Part shown: positions 35,122-43,389 of the stretch, in pieces
Layout: each line of letters opens with the position of its first letter
Position numbering within the stretch: position 1 is the first letter of the stretch
Origin: CAZHYV01 sp964537055
GTDB lineage: Bacteria > Myxococcota_A > Polyangia > Palsa-1104 > JAEUJZ01
Assembly (NCBI GenBank): GCA_964537055.1
Contig: CAZHYV010000008.1
Coordinates: 62,001 to 126,000, forward strand
Length of the DNA: 64,000 nt
Reading direction: 5' to 3'
Position numbers and translations under genes: made by a program
The notes under the pieces: model-generated
Database searches by the model: none
Told to the model about the DNA's origin: nothing
The model's input: only the letters and a program-made list of their open reading frames with translations

Positions 35122-35904
35122 ATGTCAACATCCTTTCGTCGGGCTTTGCTGATGGCTGCATTGTTATGCTCGTTTGGCATTCATATGTTCTATCTTTGGA
35201 AAAACCCTCACGCTGAAAGTTCCGAACCATCTCCTGGGGCAGATAGGTCTCTTTCCTCCTGTCCAGAGTCGAGTCGTAATCCCATTTTTTCCGATGCCTC
35301 CTCTTTAGGCGAGGAGGGTTGTCATTGCCCCCCTCCTTCCCAAGTGAATGCATCAGATGTGTCGACTCCAGCAGCTTCCGAAGAAAAATCGTCCGATTGC
35401 AGTCTAATCAAACGAAATTGGCTCGCCAAGCAAGTTGAGAAGTTCCAGCAGCTCTGCTTTGCAGAGAATAAGTCGTTTGCCTGCCGAGAATTAGCCATTC
35501 TCTATTTCTCAGGAGTTGAGGATGCACTAGGTAAAGATGTAGAGCAGGGTCTATCTCTTCTAGAGTCTCACTGTCAGGGATTGTGTTCTGCTCAGCTAGG
35601 AGACCTTTATAAGGAAGGATCGAGTACAATGCCAAAAAGTGAAGAGAAAGCGCTGCAATGGTATCGAAAGGGTTGCCAAGAAAATGATACGACCTCCTGT
35701 AATAAATTGGCAGAGATCTACGGAAATCCAAAAAAGCCAAATGCCAACGCTGAATTGGCGGCAAAGTATGATACCCAAGCCTGTCTCCTCGAATACGGCT
35801 ACTACTATGGAGATAGCTGTAGAAATGCAGCGCAAAAATACTTGGATGTCCTCGTCAAACAAGGGATTCTTTCTCCCAAATCTCAAGAAGGAGACCCAAG
35901 ATAA
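35122..35904 (+). CDS. Membrane-anchored Sel1-like repeat protein 1
   Basis: About 260 residues: an N-terminal transmembrane anchor (about 7-27), a Ser/Pro-rich linker containing the motif GCHCP, then Cys-rich Sel1-like helical repeats (about 110-250, with segments like LAILYFSGVEDALGKDVEQG and LGDLYKEG). A TTG at 35086 could extend the N-terminus. The stop shares its last base with the next start (TAATG), so the pair is coupled. Sel1 repeats bind proteins; paired cysteines suggest an oxidising periplasm. Confidence 0.72.
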   Translation: MSTSFRRALLMAALLCSFGIHMFYLWKNPHAESSEPSPGADRSLSSCPESSRNPIFSDASSLGEEGCHCPPPSQVNASDVSTPAASEEKSSDCSLIKRNWLAKQVEKFQQLCFAENKSFACRELAILYFSGVEDALGKDVEQGLSLLESHCQGLCSAQLGDLYKEGSSTMPKSEEKALQWYRKGCQENDTTSCNKLAEIYGNPKKPNANAELAAKYDTQACLLEYGYYYGDSCRNAAQKYLDVLVKQGILSPKSQEGDPR

Positions 35905-36866
35905 TGTCTCGTTTTGAAAAAATTGTAGGGGTACTTCTTGGAATTTCGATCCTCATCAATGTAGTATGGACCTATGAGAGGAGAAAGGCTCAATCTAGCG
36001 AACGCGAAAGCAGTGCGGGTGAATCTACAGATAAATCTAGCGAACGCCCAAAGAGTGCAAAGGATGACTCTTCCTGTGAAGACAAGCAGAAGCAGGTGCG
36101 CCCGGGTTGTCATTGCCCGAGGCAAGAAACCAATCCGAACGGAATAGGTGATTCTATCAAAGCAGATCTCCTGGAAGAACAACATCGCGCTTGCGAAATT
36201 CAAGCCGCCAAGGAAGAGTTTGCACGCCAAAACAGAGAGACTCCTCCCCAAGCAGGCGACTTAGAACAACAGGAAAGAAAGCTATGTAGATTGGGTGACG
36301 CAGCAAGCTGCAAAAAAGTCTATCATCGCGCCCAAGAGGAGTGCGATCAACAGAAACAGACCGGTGGCAAACTATGGCAATGCTTAAATGTAGCCTATAT
36401 GGACATTTATGGACAATCAGGCTTACCAGGCAATCCCTCCCTAGGATACTCGCGCATGGAAGAACTGTGCCAATCGAAAAAAGAACCGTATGCCTGTGAG
36501 TGGTTAGGAAACCGCTATCTTGAAGGAGATGAGGAAAATCAGATCAACGTGGATCCTGCCAAATCCTTACGCCTCTATCAAGAATCTTGTGACAGCGGTG
36601 GACCTTGTGGCAGTTTGGCGGAATTCTATGAAAAGGGAGAGCACGTACCCTTGGATAAGTCATATGCGCTTACACTTTATCATAAATCTTGTCAGGCTGG
36701 GGATCGGAGCTCTTGTCTAGAGGAAGGACGACTTTATAAAGAAGGGTATGGAAACAGAGAAGCGCAAGCGCAATTTGAGACTGAGATGCTCAAATCCTGT
36801 CAACAGCGGGACTCAGTTGCCTGCCGTTGGGTGGTCGAAAAATACGCTGGCTCCACTTCTCCCTAA
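35904..36866 (+). CDS. Membrane-anchored Sel1-like repeat protein 2
   Basis: A 320-residue paralogue of the preceding gene with the same plan: a short N-terminal transmembrane helix (about 8-22), a charged linker with the same GCHCP motif, then about four Cys-containing Sel1-like repeats (such as WLGNRYLEGDEEN, LAEFYEKGEHVPLDKSYALTLY and LEEGRLYKEGYG). A strong AAGGAG site precedes the start, and the start overlaps the upstream stop. The two likely arose by tandem duplication and work together in the envelope. Confidence 0.74.
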   Translation: MSRFEKIVGVLLGISILINVVWTYERRKAQSSERESSAGESTDKSSERPKSAKDDSSCEDKQKQVRPGCHCPRQETNPNGIGDSIKADLLEEQHRACEIQAAKEEFARQNRETPPQAGDLEQQERKLCRLGDAASCKKVYHRAQEECDQQKQTGGKLWQCLNVAYMDIYGQSGLPGNPSLGYSRMEELCQSKKEPYACEWLGNRYLEGDEENQINVDPAKSLRLYQESCDSGGPCGSLAEFYEKGEHVPLDKSYALTLYHKSCQAGDRSSCLEEGRLYKEGYGNREAQAQFETEMLKSCQQRDSVACRWVVEKYAGSTSP

Positions 36867-36960
36867 GCTGAATATCCCTCTCTTTTAGGCTAAAATAGTC
36901 CCTCTCATCTTGGGAGATGCTTAGCGAAAGCAAGTTGTTCCAAGCCTCCGCCCACAAATG

Positions 36961-38427
36961 CTATCTCGAGACACCACCAAAATCGATAAACCCCTGCTCG
37001 GGAGAGACCGAGAGCAGTTTCACTCGAACTTGGTCACCTACATCCATCCCTCGCTCCCGTTCGACTACCCGACCCTCCGCAGGTGGGTCGAGCAAACGGA
37101 TGTAGGTTCCTTTGTCAGAGGCTCCAGTGACAATGGCCTCAAACACCTCCCCAATTCGATCTTCAAGCAAAAGCGCAGCTGCAGCCTTCCGCATGAATCG
37201 TTCCACCTTTTGCACATCATCGGCCTTTTCTGTACAGCGTCTGGCAATTTCAAAAAGGTCCTCTTTTGTGTAGGGAACCGGTTGTTTCAGTAAGCAAGCT
37301 TTAAGAATTCGTTGCGTGACTAAGTCTACATAGCGACGGTTTGGAGCGGTCGAGTGGGTGTAATCCTGAATAGCTAAACCAAAATGACCCTCTCCTGATT
37401 CTCCGGGCATCTCGACGATATATTCTCCTCGCCCAAGAAGCTTAACGATGGTTAAAGAAAGATCTGGGAATCGCAGAGGATCTCGTTCTTGTTCTCGATC
37501 AAGAAACTCGGAAAGTGCCAAAGAATTAGGTTCCTTCGGCAGGTAAGCGCCTCGTTCTTTTGCAACACTCACAATGCGAGGCCAACGACTTGGGGATTTG
37601 ACAACCCTCCGAACGAGGGGCATACGTTTGGCGGAGAGATATTTTGCGATGGAGGTATTGGCAGCAATCATCAGATCTTCTATCAACTCACGGGCCCGGT
37701 TCTTGCTAATGACTTCAAGATGGTGGATTTTTCCATCGAGAAGCACAGGCCTTGCCTCGATCGTTTCTAAATCTAAGGCTCCTTGACCATACCGTCGCTT
37801 ACGTAATTGCACCGCTACCTCATCTTGCCAGTGGAGCTGGTCTGCCAAAGAGGGATTTTGGAAATGCTCTCCTCGAACTGGGCGACCCTCTAAAAAATCA
37901 GCGACTTCTTCATAAACAAGCTTGGCATGGTTGCGCACCTGGGCGAGGTAAATCTGAGAAGAGGAAACCTCTCCTTGTGGGGTTACCACCATTTCCACGA
38001 CCACGGCTTCACGATCTTCCCCTTCGCGTAGAGAGGTACGATCATGAGAGAGAAGCTCGGGCAGCATCGAAAACGTGACGACTCCTGTATAGATCGAAGT
38101 GGTATTATGATGCGCATGAAGATCAACCGGCGTGTCTTGATAGACACATCGATCCACGTGGGCAATTCCTACCCGAAGGCAAGTATCCCCATTGGGGAGT
38201 CTCTCTGCAACTTCAATCTGGTCGAGATCTTGAGAATCATAATTATCAATTGATGACCAAGGTAGGTGGCGTAAGTCTTGATAATCTTTAGAAATAGGAG
38301 AAGGAACACAGGTGATTTTTAGCTTCTCTACCTGGGCTTCTACCTCGCTGTTATAGGTAGGCTCAAGGTTTCTCTCGGCCATGACGAAATGCGCCAAAGA
38401 GACGAGGTCAATTGGTTTACGAGCCAT
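36961..38427 (-). CDS. RNase II/R-family (RNB domain) exoribonuclease relative
   Basis: A 488-residue RNB-domain protein. The active-site stretch reads DNYDSQDLDQIEV (about residues 60-72). Compared with RNase II three of the catalytic aspartates are in place, but the last of the DxDD set is Gln, as I recall for a distinct RNB subfamily. The RNB core continues to about 390, and a C-terminal S1-like beta domain (about 410-486) follows. It overlaps the upstream LOG-family gene by 11 bp in an rmuC-LOG-RNB operon. Confidence 0.85.
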   Translation of the reverse strand: MARKPIDLVSLAHFVMAERNLEPTYNSEVEAQVEKLKITCVPSPISKDYQDLRHLPWSSIDNYDSQDLDQIEVAERLPNGDTCLRVGIAHVDRCVYQDTPVDLHAHHNTTSIYTGVVTFSMLPELLSHDRTSLREGEDREAVVVEMVVTPQGEVSSSQIYLAQVRNHAKLVYEEVADFLEGRPVRGEHFQNPSLADQLHWQDEVAVQLRKRRYGQGALDLETIEARPVLLDGKIHHLEVISKNRARELIEDLMIAANTSIAKYLSAKRMPLVRRVVKSPSRWPRIVSVAKERGAYLPKEPNSLALSEFLDREQERDPLRFPDLSLTIVKLLGRGEYIVEMPGESGEGHFGLAIQDYTHSTAPNRRYVDLVTQRILKACLLKQPVPYTKEDLFEIARRCTEKADDVQKVERFMRKAAAALLLEDRIGEVFEAIVTGASDKGTYIRLLDPPAEGRVVERERGMDVGDQVRVKLLSVSPEQGFIDFGGVSR

Positions 38428-39313
38428 TCAAACTCCTTACAGGTAATTTATCTTTTGCTTTAGACCGAGATTGTACTTTTTTGATAAGTGGAGGGGGCGC
38501 ATCGGCCAATTCGTCAACATAATTATTTTGAGAAATGGAAGGTTTCGTTCCCTGCCAGTCTTGATGGTGGAAGCAATCTAAAATGAGATTTTTTACATCT
38601 TCTATAGAATCAGTCACCTTTAGATAATCTAAGTCATTTGCAGAAATATTTCCTCCAGCCAACATCGTTTTTTTGATCCAAGCAATTAGCCCAGACCAGT
38701 ATTTCTTTCCGACCAGGATAATAGGAAAATGACGAACCTTGCCCGTCTGAATCAAAGTTAGGGCTTCAAAGAGTTCATCTAGGGTACCGAAGCCTCCTGG
38801 AAAGATCACGAATCCTTCGGCGTATTTCATAAACATGGTTTTCCGTACAAAAAAGTACCGGAAGTTAATGGGCAAGGTGACGTACGGGTTGAAATGTTGC
38901 TCGAAGGGAAGCTCGATATTACAGCCCACCGAATGGACATGGGCCTCTTTTGCACCTCGATTGGCGGCTTCCATAATGCCAGGCCCCCCTCCGGTGATAA
39001 TTGAGAATCCTTCTCTGCCAAGGATATAGGAGATTTTATGGGCGAGCTGGTAGTGCGTACTTTTTGTCGAGGCACGCGCAGAACCAAAAACGGCAACAGC
39101 AGGTCCTACGTGAGCGAGTGCATCAAATCCCGATACAAATTCTCCCATAATTCGCATCACCCGCCATGGATCCGTGCGGGTAAAGTCTGTTACCGTAGAG
39201 GGGCCAACCTCTTGCCTCTGCAGTAACTGTTCATCTTCAGTGGGTAGCCCCGTCAATGCAGCACGAGAAAGGGTAGGGTTTGCCTGTTCTTGAGGATAGC
39301 TGAGTTTTTTCAT
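38417..39313 (-). CDS. LOG-family (TIGR00730) nucleotide-binding protein
   Basis: A Rossmann-fold protein of the LOG/lysine-decarboxylase-like family, whose members release cytokinin-like bases from nucleoside 5'-monophosphates or act on other nucleotides. Both family motifs are present: GGGPGIMEAANRGA and PGGFGTLDELFE, plus an AVFGSAR strand. About 298 residues. The ATG at 39313 is chosen because it overlaps the rmuC stop (ATGA); the frame is open 48 codons further. The Lys-rich C-terminal tail is dispensable-looking. Confidence 0.85.
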   Translation of the reverse strand: MKKLSYPQEQANPTLSRAALTGLPTEDEQLLQRQEVGPSTVTDFTRTDPWRVMRIMGEFVSGFDALAHVGPAVAVFGSARASTKSTHYQLAHKISYILGREGFSIITGGGPGIMEAANRGAKEAHVHSVGCNIELPFEQHFNPYVTLPINFRYFFVRKTMFMKYAEGFVIFPGGFGTLDELFEALTLIQTGKVRHFPIILVGKKYWSGLIAWIKKTMLAGGNISANDLDYLKVTDSIEDVKNLILDCFHHQDWQGTKPSISQNNYVDELADAPPPLIKKVQSRSKAKDKLPVRSLNGS

Positions 39314-40818
39314 AGCAAATGCTCCGGGAGCTCGTTGACTGAAAGCTCCTTGGCAGGAAGGGCTCTTGGAAGAGATTCGATGGGCTGTAGGGATGAGATC
39401 TCGTCTGTTTCGCCTGCTCCCATTTGTAATTCTTGAAACTTTCGGGCTGTGACCCACACCCGCGATTCTAAAGATCCGACCGCATGATTATATGCTTTTA
39501 CCGAGTCGCCAAGATTCTTTCCAATGCTATGAAAATGCTCTCCCAACTTAAATAGCCTTTTGCATAGTTCTCGGCCGAGTTCACTAATTTTTTGGACCCG
39601 CTCACTCAGATCTTCCTGACGGAATCCGTAGGCAACTGTTTTTAGAAGTGCGATAAGGGTTGTAGGCGTTGCTAAAATGACGTTGTGGTTGGCAGCCTTC
39701 TCGATAAGAGTAGGATCCTCTTGAAGGGCTGCACTAAAAAACATTTCTCCGGGTAAAAAAAGTATCACAAATTCAGGAGATACCGGAAATTGAGCCCAGT
39801 AGGACTTAGAAGCCAATTGTTTCATATGACTTTTGATTTGAGAGGCATAATCGAGAAGATACGCTTTCTTCTTCCCATCCTCTGGCTCGTGAATTGCGTT
39901 TAAATAAGCCTCAAGTGGGGTTTTTGCATCAACCACCAAAGTCTTTTTCCCAGGTAGTCGGACCGTTAAATCGGGGCGTAGAGCACCTTCTTCAGTTTTT
40001 AGATAAGACTGCTCTTCGAAATCGCAGTGCCTTTCCATCCCCGCAAGCTCGACGACTCGACGCAGCTGTAATTCTCCCCATCGTCCTCTCACTGTAGGAG
40101 AACGGAGGGCCTGTACCAAACCTGCGGTCTGAGCGCGCAACTGGTGCTCACTTTCCAGAAGTAGACTGATCTGTCGATGAAGCCCTTCGGTATCTCCCTT
40201 CCTTTCTTTCTCAGCTTGATTGATTTTGGTATCCAGCTTTTCAAGCGTTTGTTTCAGGGGGTCTACCAGATGATGGATGGCCTGCTCCCGTTTCTCTAAT
40301 TCAGATTGCGAGGACAAATGGAGCTTCTCAAAAGAGGTTTTTGCCAATTCTAAGAAGGATGCATTGTTGTGCTTTAGCGACTCGGCAGAGAGGGCTTGGA
40401 AGGCGTCTGTAAAATTCTGTCGCACCTGCTCTAAAAGGCTCATCCTTTCTACATGTTGCTCACGCAGTGAGGAAATCTCGGTTTGTAGCTGGGTTTTTAC
40501 AGTGAGAAGCTCTGCATTCTCTTGTTGCATGCGAATTACTTCGGCCTCCAAAGAAGGGACCCGTAAACTTGTTGCTTCAGCTGAAGCCCGAAAAAAACTT
40601 TCCTGTTCGAGTCGCTTCCGAAGATACTCTTGCGTCTCTTTTAATTCCTTTTCTGTACGCTCGTAATGTTCAGATTTTGCAAAAAGTGTGGCACGTTCCG
40701 TTTCTAAGGCCAGCCTGGCTTGCTCCCAAACGCTTTGAGATCGGCGGGTGATTAGGTATTTTACCGCAAGACCGATAAGAAGACCTAGCGTGCCCGCGAG
40801 GATTTCTGATGTAAGCAT
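39310..40818 (-). CDS. rmuC: RmuC-like DNA recombination protein
   Basis: About 502 residues: an N-terminal membrane anchor (about 7-25), a long coiled coil (about 30-215), then the RmuC nuclease-like domain (VRGRWGELQLRRVVELAGM near 245, LVVDAKTPLEAYL near 298, and the FVILFLPGEMFFSAAL segment). The family limits inversions at short repeats. The first ATG in a good context is 40818; the frame extends 12 codons further. First gene of an operon with the LOG and RNB genes. Confidence 0.92.
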   Translation of the reverse strand: MLTSEILAGTLGLLIGLAVKYLITRRSQSVWEQARLALETERATLFAKSEHYERTEKELKETQEYLRKRLEQESFFRASAEATSLRVPSLEAEVIRMQQENAELLTVKTQLQTEISSLREQHVERMSLLEQVRQNFTDAFQALSAESLKHNNASFLELAKTSFEKLHLSSQSELEKREQAIHHLVDPLKQTLEKLDTKINQAEKERKGDTEGLHRQISLLLESEHQLRAQTAGLVQALRSPTVRGRWGELQLRRVVELAGMERHCDFEEQSYLKTEEGALRPDLTVRLPGKKTLVVDAKTPLEAYLNAIHEPEDGKKKAYLLDYASQIKSHMKQLASKSYWAQFPVSPEFVILFLPGEMFFSAALQEDPTLIEKAANHNVILATPTTLIALLKTVAYGFRQEDLSERVQKISELGRELCKRLFKLGEHFHSIGKNLGDSVKAYNHAVGSLESRVWVTARKFQELQMGAGETDEISSLQPIESLPRALPAKELSVNELPEHLL

Positions 40819-40824
40819 AAAGAA

Positions 40825-40854
40825 AACACAAACATCCTTACAAAAAAATCGCAA
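40825..40854 (-). promoter_or_regulatory. Candidate leaderless-type promoter of rmuC
   Basis: TTGCGA (40849-40854), 18 nt, TGTGTT (40825-40830), six bases, then ATG 40818. The -10 is weak. Confidence 0.3.
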
Positions 40855-41100
40855 CCATTTTCATGCACGACAAGTTTTGCGAGAAGAAATCTGGAAAGAA
40901 AAGTAGGTTTGTGTAAGAATCCACAGAAAGGTTTTCTTATAGAGTGTGAAAATTTTGCACAACTTATTTTAATAAACAAACTTTTAGGTTACCTTTATTC
41001 CCAATTTTTGAAAAATAGCCTGGAGAATGTAGAAACGTGAAACGGGCTAGAAGATTAAGGGAGAGGGCGAAAATTTTTTGTAACGGTAGAAGGAGAAACT

Positions 41101-42624
41101 ATGGAGATTCGGTATTCGTATGAAGCAATTTCTCAATCAATAACAGATGTGGTGGTCTTCTTTTGTATGGAAGAGACTTTCCAACAGGATGAAACACTTA
41201 AAGTGTTGGATCAGTCTTTAGAGGGGTGGATTTTAAAGACGGTTGAACGAGAAAAGTTTACAGGAAAGAAAACTCAATCCGTTTTATTACCTACCTATGG
41301 AAAGATGAAAGCCCATCGAATTCTCCTCTTAGGCATGGGATCGCAAACGCAACTGCATCCCTCAGATTATCGAGCTGCAGCAATTCGGGCACTTCGAGGA
41401 GTGAGCATTCCTTCGGTAGAAACGGTAACTTTTGTGATGCCAAAGGAGCATCGGTTTTTAGAATCACATTCTCTTGAATTTATCACCCAGGGTATTTTAC
41501 TCGGGCAGTATCGTTTTGATAAGTACTTGACGGCTGAGAAAAAGAACACCTCCTTGCGGCAAGTCGTCTTTTTATTTCCTAAGGAGACATACAGGCAAAT
41601 TCCTGAAAAGGAGGTTGAGTCTCAAATCTCTCGGGCACAGATTCTGACCAATTCGATCAACCGTTCGCGTGATTGGGTGAATGAACCCTCTTCAGAAATG
41701 ACGCCAGCAAAGATGGCTCAGGTTGCAGAGCAAATTGCAAAAGAAAATCCACAACTTAAGGTTCAGATTCTTTCTGCAGCAGAATGTGAACAACGAGGAA
41801 TGGGACTTCTTTTAGCAGTGGGTAAAGGTTCTGATTTACCCCCTTACTTTATTCATTTGTCCTACCACCCACCGAAGCATCTTGCAAAATCAGGAAAACG
41901 GGTTGCGCTGGTTGGAAAGGGGATTACTTTTGATTCAGGGGGCGTATGCATCAAAACACCGCCAGGGATGATGGATATGAAGGCAGACATGGCAGGGGGA
42001 GCTTCGGTGATTGCGACGTTGGATGCCATTGCCAAGTTAGGGTGTCCTTATGAAGTACATGGGTTCATTGCCTGTGCTGAAAATATGGTTTCGGGTCGAG
42101 CCTATCGCTTACGAGATGTTGTTACCTCAATGAGCGGGAAAACGGTTGAAATTACCAACACAGATGCAGAGGGCCGTTTGGTGATGGCAGATGCCATTAC
42201 CTACGCTATCAAAGAAGTAAAACCGAATGAAATTATCGACATCGCTACACTTACAGGCGCGTGCATCGTTGCTCTGGGTCCCTATATGGCAGGTCTTATG
42301 AGCAATCAAACGGAGTTAGTTAACCGCATCCTCACTGCAGCTCATGCCGCTGGCGAAGAGATGTGGCATCTTCCGATCCCAGAATTTACGCAAGATGTCC
42401 TAAAAAGTGATGTGGCCGATTTAAAGAATGCAGGGGATAGAAATGGTGGAGCTTTATCTGCGGGAAGGTTCTTAAGGGAATTCGTAGAGGAAACGCCCTG
42501 GGCTCACCTAGATATTGCAGGCCCTTCTTTTTTAGAAAAAGACTATGGATATCTAAGCAAAGGAGCTACAGGTTTTAGTGTTGCAACCCTTGTCGAATAC
42601 CTTACTCGGACATCTACTGGTTAA
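41101..42624 (+). CDS. pepA: Leucyl aminopeptidase (M17)
   Basis: A 507-residue cytoplasmic aminopeptidase of the PepA family, a two-metal exopeptidase. The M17 signature NTDAEGRLVMADA is present (about 352-364), as are the metal- and substrate-binding segments VGKGITFDSGG (about 275-285) and MDMKADMAGGA (about 293-303). A strong ribosome site (AAGGAG) lies six bases before the ATG. It is convergent with fur. Confidence 0.95.
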   Translation: MEIRYSYEAISQSITDVVVFFCMEETFQQDETLKVLDQSLEGWILKTVEREKFTGKKTQSVLLPTYGKMKAHRILLLGMGSQTQLHPSDYRAAAIRALRGVSIPSVETVTFVMPKEHRFLESHSLEFITQGILLGQYRFDKYLTAEKKNTSLRQVVFLFPKETYRQIPEKEVESQISRAQILTNSINRSRDWVNEPSSEMTPAKMAQVAEQIAKENPQLKVQILSAAECEQRGMGLLLAVGKGSDLPPYFIHLSYHPPKHLAKSGKRVALVGKGITFDSGGVCIKTPPGMMDMKADMAGGASVIATLDAIAKLGCPYEVHGFIACAENMVSGRAYRLRDVVTSMSGKTVEITNTDAEGRLVMADAITYAIKEVKPNEIIDIATLTGACIVALGPYMAGLMSNQTELVNRILTAAHAAGEEMWHLPIPEFTQDVLKSDVADLKNAGDRNGGALSAGRFLREFVEETPWAHLDIAGPSFLEKDYGYLSKGATGFSVATLVEYLTRTSTG

Positions 42625-42667
42625 AAATTCTCCTTAGGAATAGCGCCTCATCAACGGCGGCCTTTCC

Positions 42668-43183
42668 TCACTTAAGACTGGGACAGGCGCCATTTTCTAC
42701 GCCTCTCGCCCTAGGGCAAAGGCCATAAAGCTCAAGCTTATGGTGGACAATGGTAAATCCTCCTAGTTTTTGAGCCATTCTCACCTGAAGCTTTTCAATC
42801 TCGTCGTTCTCAAACTCTAAAATAAGTCCACACTGGAGACAAATGAGATGATCATGGTGTGGGAGATCGGGGCTTGTAACTTCGTAGCGCGTTTGTCCAT
42901 CCCCAAATTGACGTGCTTCTGCAAGGCCTGCCGCAAGCAGCAGCTTCATAGTACGGTAGATGGTGACATATCCAATTTTCGGATGCTTTTGACGAACTCT
43001 TTTTAGCAGATCCTCGATAGATACATGATGTTGGCTCCGAAAGAAGATGTCAACAATTCCATCTCGCTGTTGGGTGCGTTTCAGCGCATGGGTTTTTTGA
43101 TAGTCCTCCCAGCATTGTTTCAAGTGTGGCAATGTAGAGAGAGGGGAGGGCTTCTGGGTTTTGGGACGAGCAGATGTTCTCAC
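42668..43183 (-). CDS. fur: Fur-family metal-dependent repressor
   Basis: A 171-residue ferric-uptake-type regulator with an N-terminal winged helix (KTHALKRTQQRDGIV, then the recognition region YVTIYRTMKLLLAAGL), the metal-binding HHDHLIC and CLQCG segments, and a C-terminal dimer domain ending GLCPRCRGVENGAC-like with further Cys. The start is a GTG at 43183. A perfect TTGACA lies upstream (43214-43219). Whether it senses iron, zinc or peroxide is not evident. A 25-residue Pro-rich leader precedes the domain. Confidence 0.88.
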   Translation of the reverse strand: MRTSARPKTQKPSPLSTLPHLKQCWEDYQKTHALKRTQQRDGIVDIFFRSQHHVSIEDLLKRVRQKHPKIGYVTIYRTMKLLLAAGLAEARQFGDGQTRYEVTSPDLPHHDHLICLQCGLILEFENDEIEKLQVRMAQKLGGFTIVHHKLELYGLCPRARGVENGACPSLK

Positions 43184-43389
43184 ACTCTAATATGTGGCGA
43201 AAATAAGGAATTCTGTCAATAGGCGCTTTTTGGGAGAAAAATCTTTTCTAAAGCCAGGGCCTATGTTATTTAAACGCAAGTTCTGCCGAGATTGATAGAA
43301 GCCTTGCCACCGTCGATTTTCTAAAATCTAGTTCTTTCGGTGTTGAAAAATGCTATCATCTTAAAAGACGAATGTCGATTTGATAACCT

